Source: CAG-177 sp003514385 (lineage in GTDB: Bacteria > Bacillota > Clostridia > Oscillospirales > Acutalibacteraceae). From it: a stretch of 64,000 bases of DNA. Under the pieces are notes generated by a model. The model was not told the DNA's origin, made no database searches, and saw only the letters and a program-made list of their open reading frames with translations. Position numbers and translations under genes: made by a program. This document shows, piece after piece, positions 26,495 to 35,513 of the stretch (its first letter is position 1; the number at the start of each line of letters is the position of its first letter). The stretch spans positions 1,240,001 through 1,304,000 of the forward strand of contig JBPPLN010000001.1 of the NCBI GenBank assembly GCA_051920445.1. The letters run 5' to 3'.

Positions 26495-27475
26495 TTATTT
26501 TATAAGCATCTCTACTAAATATAACAGCAGATTGTATACTATATAATAACCTATATAGCCCGTAAAAGCAAGTAAAATCGATGTTCCGCCCTTTCTCATC
26601 GTCGCCGCCTCAAACGCGCGGTCGTCGGGGAACTCCGAGCGAAGCTTCTTGACCTTTGCCACTACGCTGCGCTTATAGAGGGAATTCGCGATAAATCCGG
26701 CGACAATGTGCAGAACAATCTGTATGCCGATCATCGGGAGCACGGGCATCACCGCCGTCGCAGCGGTCTCAAGCGCCGTCGCCACATCCGCAGCCGGAGC
26801 CGAGGTGTATATCGCCTCCGAATACGCCTGATATGCGGTTGTGAACGCCTCAACTTTTGAAGTGAACGGCAGAGCCACAGCGAGCATCAGACCCATAAAA
26901 ATGAGTCCCGCTTTCCAGAGCTTGCGGTAAAACAGCCAATAGGGGCCGAAGAAAAACGCTGCCCAGTTGAAGGTTATTTTCTTTTTGTTGTCCGCCATCG
27001 CCTTGAACTTCGGGATATATCTCGCGCTCGCTGACTGAACCGTGCAGGCGATGTCCTTGACCTTCGCGCCGTCTATCTCGCTCTCCGGGTCCATTGTTAC
27101 GCCGTAGAGGAACGGGTTGCCCGCCTCGCCCGCGTTGAAGAACGGGTTGAACGGCTGAGCGCCGCCCGCAGTCAGGGGCGCGCCGCAGTTTGTGCAGCTG
27201 AGCGAATTCGGGTCGTTTTCCGCGCCGCAAATGGGGCAGACCTGCGTACCCTGCTTATTTTCCGTCTGCTCCTCCGGCTGAGGCTCGGCTCTGTAACCGG
27301 CCGCCTCGGGCTGCCAGACATAGCCTTCGGCGTGGCGCGATGCGTTGACGCACTCGCCCCTCTCGTCCCAGCACGCGCGGTGCTGAGGTGTGCCGCAGAC
27401 CGGGCAGACGACTATATCGTCATCGTGATCGAAGTTCCTGCCGCAGGCAGGGCATTTCTGACCGTTTAAATCCAT
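26495..27475 (-). CDS. Zinc-ribbon/RING-like membrane protein with DUF2628 domain
   Basis: 326 residues from ATG 27475 (AAAGGA 7 nt upstream; a GTG at 27490 is possible). The N-terminus is a prokaryotic RING-finger-like cluster, CPACGRNF...CPVCGTPQHRACW...C. A second zinc ribbon follows near residues 75-100 (CPICGAENDPNSLSCTNCG). The C-terminal half is DUF2628: TFNWAAFFFGPYWLFYRKLW leading to several transmembrane helices. Such proteins sit in the membrane with a cytoplasmic zinc domain. The role is unknown, possibly quality control or membrane adaptation. A single gene with its own terminator at the opposite side of the intergenic repeat cluster. Confidence 0.8.
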   Translation of the reverse strand: MDLNGQKCPACGRNFDHDDDIVVCPVCGTPQHRACWDERGECVNASRHAEGYVWQPEAAGYRAEPQPEEQTENKQGTQVCPICGAENDPNSLSCTNCGAPLTAGGAQPFNPFFNAGEAGNPFLYGVTMDPESEIDGAKVKDIACTVQSASARYIPKFKAMADNKKKITFNWAAFFFGPYWLFYRKLWKAGLIFMGLMLAVALPFTSKVEAFTTAYQAYSEAIYTSAPAADVATALETAATAVMPVLPMIGIQIVLHIVAGFIANSLYKRSVVAKVKKLRSEFPDDRAFEAATMRKGGTSILLAFTGYIGYYIVYNLLLYLVEMLIK

Positions 27476-27627
27476 ATTTTTTCCTTTCACCTTTCCGATG
27501 GATACTATTCTCCATCTTCCGTTTCGATTATATCACAAATACCAACGGTTATTGTAGACGAAATTGAGATAAATTTCAATTATTATGTGAACAAACAACG
27601 ATTTTTAGCCGTTTTTTATTTTAACGG

Positions 27628-27656
27628 CAAAAAGCCTCCCGCATGGGGAGGCTTTT
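27628..27656. terminator. Intrinsic terminator-like hairpin
   Basis: AAAAGCCTCCC-GCAT-GGGGAGGCTTTT. A smaller stem GCCGTT/AACGGC lies just to its left (27608-27628). It faces the start side of the zinc-ribbon gene, so which transcript it ends is unclear. Confidence 0.55.
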
Positions 27657-27696
27657 GTGTGTCAATAAACCTGATTTTGGGGCTTCGCAGGAATCA

Positions 27697-27854
27697 AAGC
27701 CTCCCTTGTGTAAAGGGAGGTGGCACGAAGTGCCGGAGGGATTGTTTTGAATAAGCTGCAATTTTTCAAAAATGCCGGGTATTTTGAACTTTCATTACAA
27801 CAACCCCTCAGTCACGGCTTCGCCGTGACAGCTCCCCTTACACAGTGGAGCCTT
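27697..27854. repeat. Pair of palindromic intergenic repeats
   Basis: Unit one, 27697-27748: GCCTCCCTTGTGTAAAGGGAG then GTGGCACGAAGTGCCGGAGGG. Unit two, 27798-27854: CCCCTCAGTCACGGCTTCGCC then GTGACAGCTCCCCTTACACAG. The two are roughly inverted copies of each other, and unit two resembles 23460-23505. No gene is present between them. Confidence 0.65.
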
Positions 27855-27879
27855 GAGGCTGTGCTATAAGTCGGCCGTC

Positions 27880-29424
27880 TCACTTCACATTTCTCCACAG
27901 CGTGCGGTCGAGAGAGCGGTACTGCACGGCCTGGGATATGTGGTCGGAGTTCACCGTTTCGCTGCCGTCGAGGTCGGCGACGGTGCGCGCGATGCGCAGT
28001 ATTTTGTCATACGCCCTCGCGGACAGTTCGAGCTTTTCAAACACTCTTTCGAGCAGGATCATGCCCTCGGGAGTCGGGCGGCAGAATTTTTTCGTCTGCG
28101 CCGCGTCCATCTTTGCGTTGCATGAAATGCCGCTGCCCTTGAGACGCTCGGTTTGAATGGCTCGCGCCGCGTTGACGCGCTTTCTGATATCTGCGGAACA
28201 CTCCTCCTGCGAAGTGCCGGACAGGCTCGCAAACTCAACGGGCGGCACCTCGATATGAATATCCAGCCTGTCGAGCAGGGGACCCGAAAGGCGCGAAAGA
28301 TATCGCTGAACCGACTGCTGGGTGCAGGTGCATCGGCGAGTCGGGTGGCCGTAATATCCGCAGGGGCACGGATTCATCGCGCAGACTATCATCGCCGAGC
28401 ACGGGTACGACAGCGACGCGGAGACGCGCGAAATTGTTATTTTTGAGTCCTCCATCGGCTGGCGCAGAACCTCCATCGCCTGGCGCGAAAACTCCGGCAG
28501 CTCGTCTAAAAACAGAACGCCGTTGTGCGCCAATGATATCTCGCCCGGGCGCGGAATAGTGCCGCCGCCCGAAAGTCCTGCGGGCGAAACGGTATGGTGC
28601 GGCGAGCGAAACGGACGTTGGGTCATCAGAGATACGCCCTCGGGCAACGCGCCCGCGACGGAATAGAGCTTGGTCGTTTCAAGGCTCTCCTCAAATGTCA
28701 TGTCCGGCAAAATAGACGGCAGGCGCTTTGCGAGCATACTTTTGCCCGAACCGGGCGGGCCGACCATGATTATATTATGACCGCCTGCGGCGGCTATTTC
28801 GAGCGCGCGTTTTACCTCCGCCTGACCTCTGACATCGCGGAAGTCCGGCGCAAATTCGTCCGGGGCGTAGCTGTCTCTGAAATCGTCGAACTTCGCGGGA
28901 GCTATTGTTTCCTCGGAGCGCAAGTGCTTTATCAGCTGCTCGACGCTTCGCACGGGTATAACCTCGATGCCCTGAACGACCGAGCTTTCTGCCGCGTTCT
29001 CTGTCGGGACAAATACAGTCTTTATTCCGTTCTTTGCGGCGGTTATGACCATGGGCAGCGCGCCGTCGACGCGGCGGACGAGTCCGTCGAGCGCGACTTC
29101 GCCGATGAACGCCATATTGTCGGAGTCAAAGTTTATCTGCCTGCCGGCTTTGAGCAGAGCCATGAGAATCGGCAGATCGTATACCGAGCCCTCCTTGCGC
29201 GTGTCCGCAGGAGCCAGGTTCACCGTGATGCGGCTGACGGGGAAGGCAAATCCCGTGTTCTTTATCGCCGAACGGACTCTGTTTTTCGCCTCGCTTATCG
29301 CGGCGTCGGGCAGTCCGACTATATCAAATCTCGGCAGCCCCTGTGAGAGATCCGCCTCGACCTGAACCATGTAGCTGTCCATGCCGAAAAGCCCCATGCT
29401 GTTTATCCGTGCAAACAAATTCAT
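27880..29424 (-). CDS. comM: YifB/ComM family Mg-chelatase-like AAA+ ATPase
   Basis: About 514 residues. The N-terminal ChlI-associated domain (VEADLSQGLPRFDIVGLPDA, RITVNLAPADTRKEGSVYDL) is followed by the AAA+ module: Walker A GPPGSGKSMLAKR, Walker B GVLFLDELPEF and a Cys-rich insert CAMNPCPCGYYGHPTRRCTC. A C-terminal lid completes it. ComM-type proteins are hexameric helicases that drive branch migration of incoming DNA during natural transformation. Outside that they are of uncertain use. ATG 29424 has GGGGG very close; a TTG at 29439 is possible. Confidence 0.9.
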   Translation of the reverse strand: MNLFARINSMGLFGMDSYMVQVEADLSQGLPRFDIVGLPDAAISEAKNRVRSAIKNTGFAFPVSRITVNLAPADTRKEGSVYDLPILMALLKAGRQINFDSDNMAFIGEVALDGLVRRVDGALPMVITAAKNGIKTVFVPTENAAESSVVQGIEVIPVRSVEQLIKHLRSEETIAPAKFDDFRDSYAPDEFAPDFRDVRGQAEVKRALEIAAAGGHNIIMVGPPGSGKSMLAKRLPSILPDMTFEESLETTKLYSVAGALPEGVSLMTQRPFRSPHHTVSPAGLSGGGTIPRPGEISLAHNGVLFLDELPEFSRQAMEVLRQPMEDSKITISRVSASLSYPCSAMIVCAMNPCPCGYYGHPTRRCTCTQQSVQRYLSRLSGPLLDRLDIHIEVPPVEFASLSGTSQEECSADIRKRVNAARAIQTERLKGSGISCNAKMDAAQTKKFCRPTPEGMILLERVFEKLELSARAYDKILRIARTVADLDGSETVNSDHISQAVQYRSLDRTLWRNVK

Positions 29425-29441
29425 ACCCCCAGTTGCCAAAT

Positions 29442-29471
29442 AAAAAGTCCCCCGAGCTGCCTCGGAGGACT
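29442..29471 (-). terminator. Intrinsic terminator between the lipoprotein gene and comM
   Basis: On the minus strand AGTCCTCCGAG-GCAG-CTCGGGGGACT is followed by TTTTTATTT. It ends the upstream lipoprotein transcript and lies only 18 bp before the comM start, so comM transcription may depend on read-through. Confidence 0.75.
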
Positions 29472-29485
29472 CACTTCAGTTTTTG

Positions 29486-30331
29486 TTAGTCTGCCTCGGC
29501 AGTGGTCGTGGTCGAAGGATCGGTCCAGTCCATCTCGTACTTGTCGCCGTAGGTGTACTCGAACGAGCAGGGAAGAGTGCCTATCTCGGCAAGGGTGCCC
29601 TCGCCGGTTATCGTGGTCGTGATCTTCTCGGTTCTTATGTACTCGACGGAAGCAACGGTGTTGTCCTTCGTGTTGATGACGCAGATTATCTTGCACTCGG
29701 TGTAGGTCAGGGACTCGATATCGGTGAAGCTGAGGTAGCCCTTGAGCTTCTCTCTGAACTCCTTGACTGCCGCCGCTCTGTCTTCTTCGGAGCCGAGGTT
29801 GAACGCCTTCTTGACGAGGTCGACGCTGGGCTCTTTGATGACGAGGGTCAGGGTGCGCTGGCTGTTGTCGTCGTTTGCCTCTATCTCCGCGGACTCAACA
29901 TCCGCCGCGGTGAGGCGGCTCGACCAGCTCTCGCCGGATACGGGGAAGAGTGCGGTCAGATCGTCGCCGTACTTTGTCTCGGCGTTTCTGCTCTCTTCAA
30001 AGGCTTTCTTCGTGCCGTCGAAGATGAACTTCTTGAGCGTGGGAACGGACTTTTCGAGCAGGGTGTTGCGCTCGCCGTCCTCTGTGCCGCAGATAACGTT
30101 CGAGACGTTCTCCGTGCTCTGGAATTTCTTAACAGCGGGCTTCTTGACCTTGACGGCGTTTATGACGCTGTTGTAGTAGTTGACCATTGCCTCTTTGCCA
30201 ACGGGCATCTCGGACATCGCGGCGACAGTGGTCTCCTCAGTGTCGGTAGTGCCGGCATCGCAAGCCGCGAACGAGAAGAACATTGCGGCCACAAGCACGA
30301 GCGCGCATACGGCATAGATCTTTTTCTTCAT
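29486..30331 (-). CDS. Secreted lipoprotein of unknown function
   Basis: 281 residues from ATG 30331 (AAAGGGG about 12 nt upstream). Signal peptide KKKIYAVCALVLVAAMFFSF is followed by the lipobox FAAC, so the protein is lipid-anchored at the outer face of the membrane. A Thr-rich stretch follows (GTTDTEETT). Then comes an alpha/beta domain without a recognised motif (MSEMPVGKEAMVNYYNSVIN, LTLVIKEPSVDLVKKAF). It ends in an acidic Thr-rich tail. It resembles DUF-type lipoproteins of Oscillospiraceae that carry one beta-sheet domain. No function can be assigned. Confidence 0.75.
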   Translation of the reverse strand: MKKKIYAVCALVLVAAMFFSFAACDAGTTDTEETTVAAMSEMPVGKEAMVNYYNSVINAVKVKKPAVKKFQSTENVSNVICGTEDGERNTLLEKSVPTLKKFIFDGTKKAFEESRNAETKYGDDLTALFPVSGESWSSRLTAADVESAEIEANDDNSQRTLTLVIKEPSVDLVKKAFNLGSEEDRAAAVKEFREKLKGYLSFTDIESLTYTECKIICVINTKDNTVASVEYIRTEKITTTITGEGTLAEIGTLPCSFEYTYGDKYEMDWTDPSTTTTAEAD

Positions 30332-30463
30332 GAAGGTTAAATCCCCTTTCGTTTTTAAAGCGGAAGCGCACAAAATCGAATTATGCTGCGCCGCAGTTCC
30401 GCTGCTCTTTAGACTGAATTATTATAACATATTAATTTGAATTATTACAGTAAAAATTAACAG

Positions 30464-30504
30464 TGCCGCCTATTTTTGTTATAATTATTGAAAAACAGGC
30501 GGCA
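30464..30504. other. Long-loop dyad after the M28 peptidase gene
   Basis: TGCCGCCTaTTTTTg (30464-) and cAAAAAcAGGCGGCA (-30504) form a 15-bp imperfect dyad around an AT loop containing TATAAT. It lies 25 bp after the peptidase stop and may be a terminator of that gene, a regulatory site, or both. Confidence 0.45.
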
Positions 30505-30528
30505 TATTTGGTTATAATATACAAACAA

Positions 30529-31770
30529 TCAGTTTGAAAGACCCTTTTCGTCGAAGAGGAATGCAGTCTCGAGCGCAACGCCGAGCACGGCTTCAATAGT
30601 CTTTATGTCAAGATTATCTGCGGTGTCGAGTCTCGTGTGATAATATCTCGCGGGGGCGGGATCCATTGCGGCTATCGAAACAGCCTTCATGCCCGACTGG
30701 GTGACTGCGGCGGCGTCGGTCGCGCCAAAGAAAACGCTCTTATAGGGCATATCGAGTCCGTTCTGCTTTGCAGCCTCTTTGACAAGCGCGCATGCGCTCT
30801 CGTCGTTCTTGACGGTACCGGTGAGGTCGCGCGAATATATCGCCATGAAATCGTAGTCGCGGATGGTATCGAGACCGACAAATACGGTTTCAACATCGCC
30901 GAGCTCGTCTTTATGCGCCTTGCAGAACGCCTTTGCGCCGCGAAGTCCCGCTTCCTCCGAGCCTGTGAGCACTACCCAGACCTCGGTATTTTCAAAGCGG
31001 ATGTCGTGGTGCTGCATATATTTGACGACTGCCATTGAGATAAAGCAGCCGGTCAGGTTGTCGTTCGCGCCCATGACAGGTCTTTTCTTGTTTTCAAAGA
31101 AGAGCGCGACGAAGAGGATCGGTATCCAGGCGAGGAAAACATATCTCAGGATGTTGAGCGCGCCGTCTTCAGCTATGGAGAAACCGTGACCTGCGGCGAT
31201 AGCCCAGATGTTGAGCACGAGCCCGAGCAGAATGCCGATGAAGCTCAGACCGATTATCGGAACGAGCAGCTTCGAGCCGCCGTAATAGGTGAATCTCCAC
31301 TCGTTCGCGCTGTCCGAATGGCCGGAGAAGATTATGCGGCGCTTGACTTCGCCCTTGGATTTTCTGACGGCGACGACATTATGCGATGTCTTTTTGGGGA
31401 AGAAGGGGTCGAGCATTTTTTTGTAGAGCAGGAACTCCACGATTGCGAATATCAGCGAGAGTGCGCTGAGAACCAGCGATATGACGCTCATACCAAAGAA
31501 GAAGAGGACTATCGCGGCGATCATCATTATGCCGTCCGTGAGTATCCAGCCGAGGAATGCGCCGGGATGCACGTCGAAAGGCTCGATTTCAACCTTGTCG
31601 CACGCACCGTCGAGCTCGGCCGCCATGAGCTTCTGAGCCTCATGTTCCTGCTCGCTGCCGGCGGGTCTGGGACCGACATCCTTGCAGATCTTTTTGATTC
31701 CGCGAACCGAGAAATTCGTCATCTCTCTGAGCGCGGACGGATAGTTTTTGACACTGTCCTGAGCTTTCAT
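30529..31770 (-). CDS. Membrane-embedded M28-family metallopeptidase
   Basis: 413 residues from ATG 31770 (AAAGGAG 8 nt upstream). The zinc aminopeptidase residues are all visible: GHSDSANEW (His, Asp), GANDNLTGC (bridging Asp), TGSEEAGLRGAKAF (catalytic and metal Glu), FVGLDTIRDYD and a late YYHTRLDTADN His. Unusually, two pairs of transmembrane helices interrupt the domain. One pair precedes the first metal motif (about residues 75-125, GWILTDGIMMIAAIVLFF) and one lies between HSDS and GANDN (LLVPIIGLSFIGILLGLVLN and YVFLAWIPILFVALFF). A membrane-bound exopeptidase is likely. Substrate unknown. Confidence 0.82.
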   Translation of the reverse strand: MKAQDSVKNYPSALREMTNFSVRGIKKICKDVGPRPAGSEQEHEAQKLMAAELDGACDKVEIEPFDVHPGAFLGWILTDGIMMIAAIVLFFFGMSVISLVLSALSLIFAIVEFLLYKKMLDPFFPKKTSHNVVAVRKSKGEVKRRIIFSGHSDSANEWRFTYYGGSKLLVPIIGLSFIGILLGLVLNIWAIAAGHGFSIAEDGALNILRYVFLAWIPILFVALFFENKKRPVMGANDNLTGCFISMAVVKYMQHHDIRFENTEVWVVLTGSEEAGLRGAKAFCKAHKDELGDVETVFVGLDTIRDYDFMAIYSRDLTGTVKNDESACALVKEAAKQNGLDMPYKSVFFGATDAAAVTQSGMKAVSIAAMDPAPARYYHTRLDTADNLDIKTIEAVLGVALETAFLFDEKGLSN

Positions 31771-31885
31771 GATAAGACTCCTTTCGTCTTTTGAATTCCG
31801 CCGCGAGTTTGACACGGCAGGTTTATTGTGATATATTTGTGTCGCAGCCGTAGGGCTGTTGAAACCTTTATGGGAGATATGGAAA

Positions 31886-32752
31886 ATGAAGAAAAATATA
31901 CGCTCGATACTTGCGGTTATCCTCGCGGTAATACTCGTTGCGCTCGTTGGCACATACGCTATCCTCAAAGTCCGCTCGAAGGACAGCAAAACGCCGGCTG
32001 AAACTTCAAGCGAGTCGCAGTCCGAATCGGCGCAGAGCACCGCGCCCGAATCGACCTCGCAGGAGACCGCGACGCAGACCGAAAAGACAACAACTCAGCA
32101 GACCACAAAAGCCTCCACGAGCGGGGTCACGGAATATGCATACGCATACGCGGGATTCTCGCCGAAGGTGACGAAGATAGACGAATCGAAATGGTACCTG
32201 ACCCTCGTCAACCGCGACTATATTCTTCCCGCAGACTACACGGTCAAGACCGCAAAGACCGTTGTTGACATCTACGGCGGATATGACTACGGGCTGCTTG
32301 ACTACCGCGTCGCTCCGCACTATATAGAGATGTATAACGCGGCGCTCGAGGACGGAATAAAGCTCTCGCCCCTGTCGGGCTACCGCTCGATAGCGCATCA
32401 GAAGAGAAACTTCGAGGCGCGCATCAGCCTTTATATGAAGCAGGGCTACAGCAAGAAGCAGGCGACGATAATGGCGTCGGAGATAATCCTGCCGCCGCAG
32501 ACGAGCGAGCACAATGCGGGACTGTGCATGGACATTCTCTCGATATACGAGAGCTTCGAGAACACGAAAGAATACAGATGGCTCCAGGCGCACGCCGCGG
32601 ATTACGGCTTCGTGCTTAGATATCCCAAGGACAAACAGAGCATCACGAACATCACATTTGAACCGTGGCACTGGCGTTATGTCGGCGTCGAAGCCGCCAA
32701 AGAGATGAAGGCGAAGAACCTGTGCCTCGAAGAGTACCTCGGAGTAGCATAA
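31886..32752 (+). CDS. VanY-like M15B D-alanyl-D-alanine carboxypeptidase
   Basis: 288 residues from ATG 31886 (GGGAGA about 8 nt upstream). A membrane anchor (SILAVILAVILVALVGTYA) is followed by a Ser/Thr/Gln-rich linker of about 55 residues that spans the wall. The peptidase domain has SGYRS, the metal motif SEHNAGLCMD (His...Asp) and EPWHWRYVG (second His), as in VanY and DacB-type M15B enzymes. It trims the terminal D-Ala of peptidoglycan stem peptides. No vanR/vanS/vanHAX genes are adjacent, so this is most likely a chromosomal wall-remodelling enzyme and not a resistance gene. Confidence 0.88.
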   Translation: MKKNIRSILAVILAVILVALVGTYAILKVRSKDSKTPAETSSESQSESAQSTAPESTSQETATQTEKTTTQQTTKASTSGVTEYAYAYAGFSPKVTKIDESKWYLTLVNRDYILPADYTVKTAKTVVDIYGGYDYGLLDYRVAPHYIEMYNAALEDGIKLSPLSGYRSIAHQKRNFEARISLYMKQGYSKKQATIMASEIILPPQTSEHNAGLCMDILSIYESFENTKEYRWLQAHAADYGFVLRYPKDKQSITNITFEPWHWRYVGVEAAKEMKAKNLCLEEYLGVA

Positions 32753-32846
32753 AACAAAATAGTATGATATCAATGAGCTGCCCGGAGAATTATCCGAGGC
32801 GGCTTTTTGATTTGCTCAAAGTAACAAGTAAAAATATAAGACAGTA

Positions 32847-32928
32847 GGGGCGGATATCATCCGCCCGCGAAGTTTGCACAATTTTTAAACAGCGCACTTC
32901 GTAGGGACAGCCCTTGCGGCTGTCCGCT
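32847..32928. repeat. Dispersed intergenic repeat, copy 3 (inverted orientation)
   Basis: GGGGCGGATATCATCCGCCC then GCGAAGTTTGCACAATTTTT, then GCGCACTTCGTAGGGACAGC and TTGCGGCTGTCCGC. This is the reverse complement of the unit at 23323-23405. The rest of 32753-33035 holds no gene. Confidence 0.65.
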
Positions 32929-33035
32929 ATCGGCGCAGCTATTGGAACTTGTTCGTCGAGATTTATTGAGTCATCGGCTTTACCCTTACAAAGTGTAAAA
33001 AACCGCCACCTACAAATAAAGCCGCAATATGCGGC

Positions 33036-33623
33036 TCATTTTTCTTTCTTATGGTTCATTCCGCCCTCGACAACGTCCTTGCCCGTGAGCACGACCCAGA
33101 TGGTGCGGAAGAATATTTTTGCATCGAACAAGAGCGACCTACGCTCGATATATTCGCGGTCATATTCCGCCTTTTCCTCGTCGGAGAGGCAGTCTCTGCC
33201 ATTGACCTGCGCCCAGCCGGTCAGCCCCGGGCGAACGGAATATACTCCGTATTCGCGGCGAAGCTCGCGGATGTGGCTCTCTTCGGGGATCAGCGGGCGC
33301 GGACCGATGAAGCTCATGTCGCCCGCGAGAACATTGAACAGCTGCGGCAGTTCGTCGAGGCTTGTCCTGCGCAGGAACTTGCCCGAACGGGTGATAAACT
33401 CATCCGACTGTTCAAAATCGGCGGTCGAAAGATTCGGCGCACCGTTTTTCATCGTGCGGAATTTTTTGATTTTGAACAGCTCGTCGCCCTTACCGACCCT
33501 ATTTTGTCTGAACACGACAGGCAGACCGTCATCACAGATTATTATCAGGCAGATAATAAGCATCAGCGGAGACAGAAAGATGATAGCCAGCAGGCTGAGC
33601 AAAACGTCCAGGAAACGCTTCAT
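33036..33623 (-). CDS. Priming sugar-phosphate transferase (PglC/WcaJ-like monotopic PGT)
   Basis: 195 residues from ATG 33623; an ATG seven codons upstream is also possible. One N-terminal hydrophobic re-entrant helix (FLDVLLSLLAIIFLSPLMLI) precedes the catalytic core VVFRQNRVGKG, FKIKKFRTMKNGAP, LRRTSLDELPQLFNVLAGDM (with the Asp-Glu catalytic dyad) and SFIGPRPLIPEE. VRPGLTGWAQVNGR completes the signature. It transfers a sugar phosphate from a UDP-sugar to undecaprenyl phosphate, the first step of exopolysaccharide or glycoprotein glycan assembly. No glycosyltransferase cluster is adjacent. The epimerase at 1.8 kb and galU are possible suppliers. Confidence 0.88.
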   Translation of the reverse strand: MKRFLDVLLSLLAIIFLSPLMLIICLIIICDDGLPVVFRQNRVGKGDELFKIKKFRTMKNGAPNLSTADFEQSDEFITRSGKFLRRTSLDELPQLFNVLAGDMSFIGPRPLIPEESHIRELRREYGVYSVRPGLTGWAQVNGRDCLSDEEKAEYDREYIERRSLLFDAKIFFRTIWVVLTGKDVVEGGMNHKKEK

Positions 33624-33666
33624 TAAACAGAACACGCCTTTCATTTATTGCAGATACGGCACAGCG

Positions 33667-34269
33667 TCAACGGCTGCCCCAGAAAATATAGTCGCTGATA
33701 AGCACCGCACGCACGGGTGCGCCTTCGAGTCCGCCGAGCTTCACGGGGGCTGCAAAGAGATAATAGTCGCCGGGGGCAACCTCGCTCAGGTCAAGTCCCT
33801 CGAGCACGCAGATCCCTGCGCCCAGGAACGCCTTGTGCGGCGCTACCTGGTCGCCCTTTATGCCGACGGAGAGGGAATCCGTTCCGATGAGCCTGAGCCC
33901 GATATCGGCGAGTTCATCCGCGGCGCTGCTATGAAAATAAGCCTTGCCGCCGCCCTTTATGAGCAGGCGCTCGCATTTCTGCGGGAACTTTTCGTTGATA
34001 TCCTCGCCCGTTATCGCGCCCTCAGGCACCTCGATGACCGTGCACGGACCGATAAACGGCTCGAGCGGCACTTCGTCTATGCTCGCGCCGCCGTCGATAA
34101 AATGCAGGGGCGCATCGGCATGGGTGCCGGTGTGCACGCATGAGAAGAGCGTGGACAGATTGCAGCTCGAATTTTCTCCTATCCGGCTGACGAACTCCGC
34201 ATGCGGCAGAGGGTCGCCCGGATATATTTCGGTTTTGAGCACGTCGCGCGAAATGTCGATAATGTTCAT
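33667..34269 (-). CDS. Cyclase-family metal hydrolase (kynurenine formamidase-like)
   Basis: 200 residues. The signature HTGTHADAPLHF (residues about 46-57) carries the metal-binding His and Asp residues of the cyclase/KynB family. IGTDSLSV and a LLEGLDL-like segment (VLEGLDLSEV) follow, with APVKLGGLEGAPVRAVLI at the end. Family members hydrolyse amide or ester bonds, such as N-formylkynurenine, or cyclise. No kynurenine-pathway gene is nearby, so the substrate is open. It starts 4 bp after the prfB stop and is probably co-transcribed with it. Confidence 0.85.
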   Translation of the reverse strand: MNIIDISRDVLKTEIYPGDPLPHAEFVSRIGENSSCNLSTLFSCVHTGTHADAPLHFIDGGASIDEVPLEPFIGPCTVIEVPEGAITGEDINEKFPQKCERLLIKGGGKAYFHSSAADELADIGLRLIGTDSLSVGIKGDQVAPHKAFLGAGICVLEGLDLSEVAPGDYYLFAAPVKLGGLEGAPVRAVLISDYIFWGSR

Positions 34270-34273
34270 TTTA

Positions 34274-35389
34274 TCAATCCTGATTCTTGAGCGACTCCAT
34301 CTTGAGATAAGCGTTGATGAAGCCGTCTATGTCGCCGTCCATAACGGCGTTGATGTTGCCGTTTTCAAAGCCGGTGCGATGATCCTTGGCGAGGGTGTAG
34401 GGCATAAAAACATAGGAGCGGATCTGGCTGCCCCAGCCGATCTCTTTCTGGTCGCCCTTGATATCCTCGATTTTGTCAAGATGCTCACGCTCTTTTATCT
34501 CGAGGAGCTTCGATTTGAGCATCCTCATCGCGACCTCGCGGTTCTGATGCTGGCTGCGCTCGATCTGGCAGGAGACGACGATACCGGTCGGGATATGCGT
34601 TATACGCACGGCGGACGAGGTCTTGTTGACCTTCTGACCGCCCGCGCCGCTCGCGCGGTAGGTGTCGACCTTCAGATCGTCGGGATTTATTTCAACTTCT
34701 ATATTGTCATCGATTTCGGGCATGACTTCGAGGGAAGCGAAAGATGTGTGTCTGCGTCCCGATGAGTCGAACGGGGAGACACGGACAAGGCGGTGAACGC
34801 CCATCTCGCCCTTGAGATAGCCGTATGCATTCTCGCCCTCGACAAGCAGAACTGCGGATTTGAGACCCGCCTCGTCGCCGTCAAGGAAGTCGAGCATGCT
34901 GACCTTGAAGTCGTGCTTCTCGCCCCAGTGCTGATACATACGGACGAGCATCTGCGTCCAGTCCTGTGCCTCGGTTCCGCCCGCGCCCGCGTGGAAAGTC
35001 AGCAGTGCGTTCTTCGCGTCGTATTCGCCGTTCAGAAGCGTGCTGAGGGTCTGCTTCTCTAGCTCGTCCTCAAATTTTGTAACACCCTCGCGGCACTCGT
35101 CGAACATGGAGAGATCCTCCTCCTCGTCGGCGAGCTCTATAAGGGTCATCGTGTCGTCAAAAGCGGTCTCGAGCGAAGTATAAGCCGCGACCTTATTTTT
35201 AAGCTGGCTTATTCTCTGGAGCACCTTCTGTGAATTTTCGATATCGCCCCAGAACTCCTCTGCGGCGGTCTGCTCCTCAAGCTTCGCAATCTCTTCTTTA
35301 AGCGCATCGAGACCGAGAGCCTCGCGCAGCTCGGAGAGCTTCTGTTTATTATCGTTGAGTTCAAGTCTCAACTCTTCAAATTGCAGCAT
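34274..35389 (-). CDS. prfB: Peptide chain release factor 2
   Basis: 371 residues. The stop-codon recognition tripeptide SPF is in VSPFDSSGRRHTSF, the peptidyl-hydrolysis GGQ in ASGAGGQKVNKTSS, and the RF2 body motif HAGAGGTEAQDW is present. It releases finished peptides at UGA and UAA. The N-terminal region is encoded in a single continuous frame (LSELREALGLDALKEEIAKL). The programmed +1 frameshift with in-frame UGA, found near codon 25 in most bacterial prfB genes, is therefore absent. Self-regulation by that route is not available. Confidence 0.94.
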   Translation of the reverse strand: MLQFEELRLELNDNKQKLSELREALGLDALKEEIAKLEEQTAAEEFWGDIENSQKVLQRISQLKNKVAAYTSLETAFDDTMTLIELADEEEDLSMFDECREGVTKFEDELEKQTLSTLLNGEYDAKNALLTFHAGAGGTEAQDWTQMLVRMYQHWGEKHDFKVSMLDFLDGDEAGLKSAVLLVEGENAYGYLKGEMGVHRLVRVSPFDSSGRRHTSFASLEVMPEIDDNIEVEINPDDLKVDTYRASGAGGQKVNKTSSAVRITHIPTGIVVSCQIERSQHQNREVAMRMLKSKLLEIKEREHLDKIEDIKGDQKEIGWGSQIRSYVFMPYTLAKDHRTGFENGNINAVMDGDIDGFINAYLKMESLKNQD

Positions 35390-35513
35390 ACAAAAACCTC
35401 GTTATCAAAAAAGTTAATTTTATACACATAACATTATACAAAAAGTAACACACAAAGTAAAGCAAAAATTGATATGACACGCAAAACAGAATATTTTGCC
35501 GCCTGCAAAAGTA

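Noticed and set aside
31886..32752. VanY-like gene as part of a vancomycin-resistance cluster
   Set aside because: No vanH, vanA-type ligase, vanX or vanRS genes adjoin it; the two-component system 4 kb away is inside the mobile element and linked to an ABC transporter.
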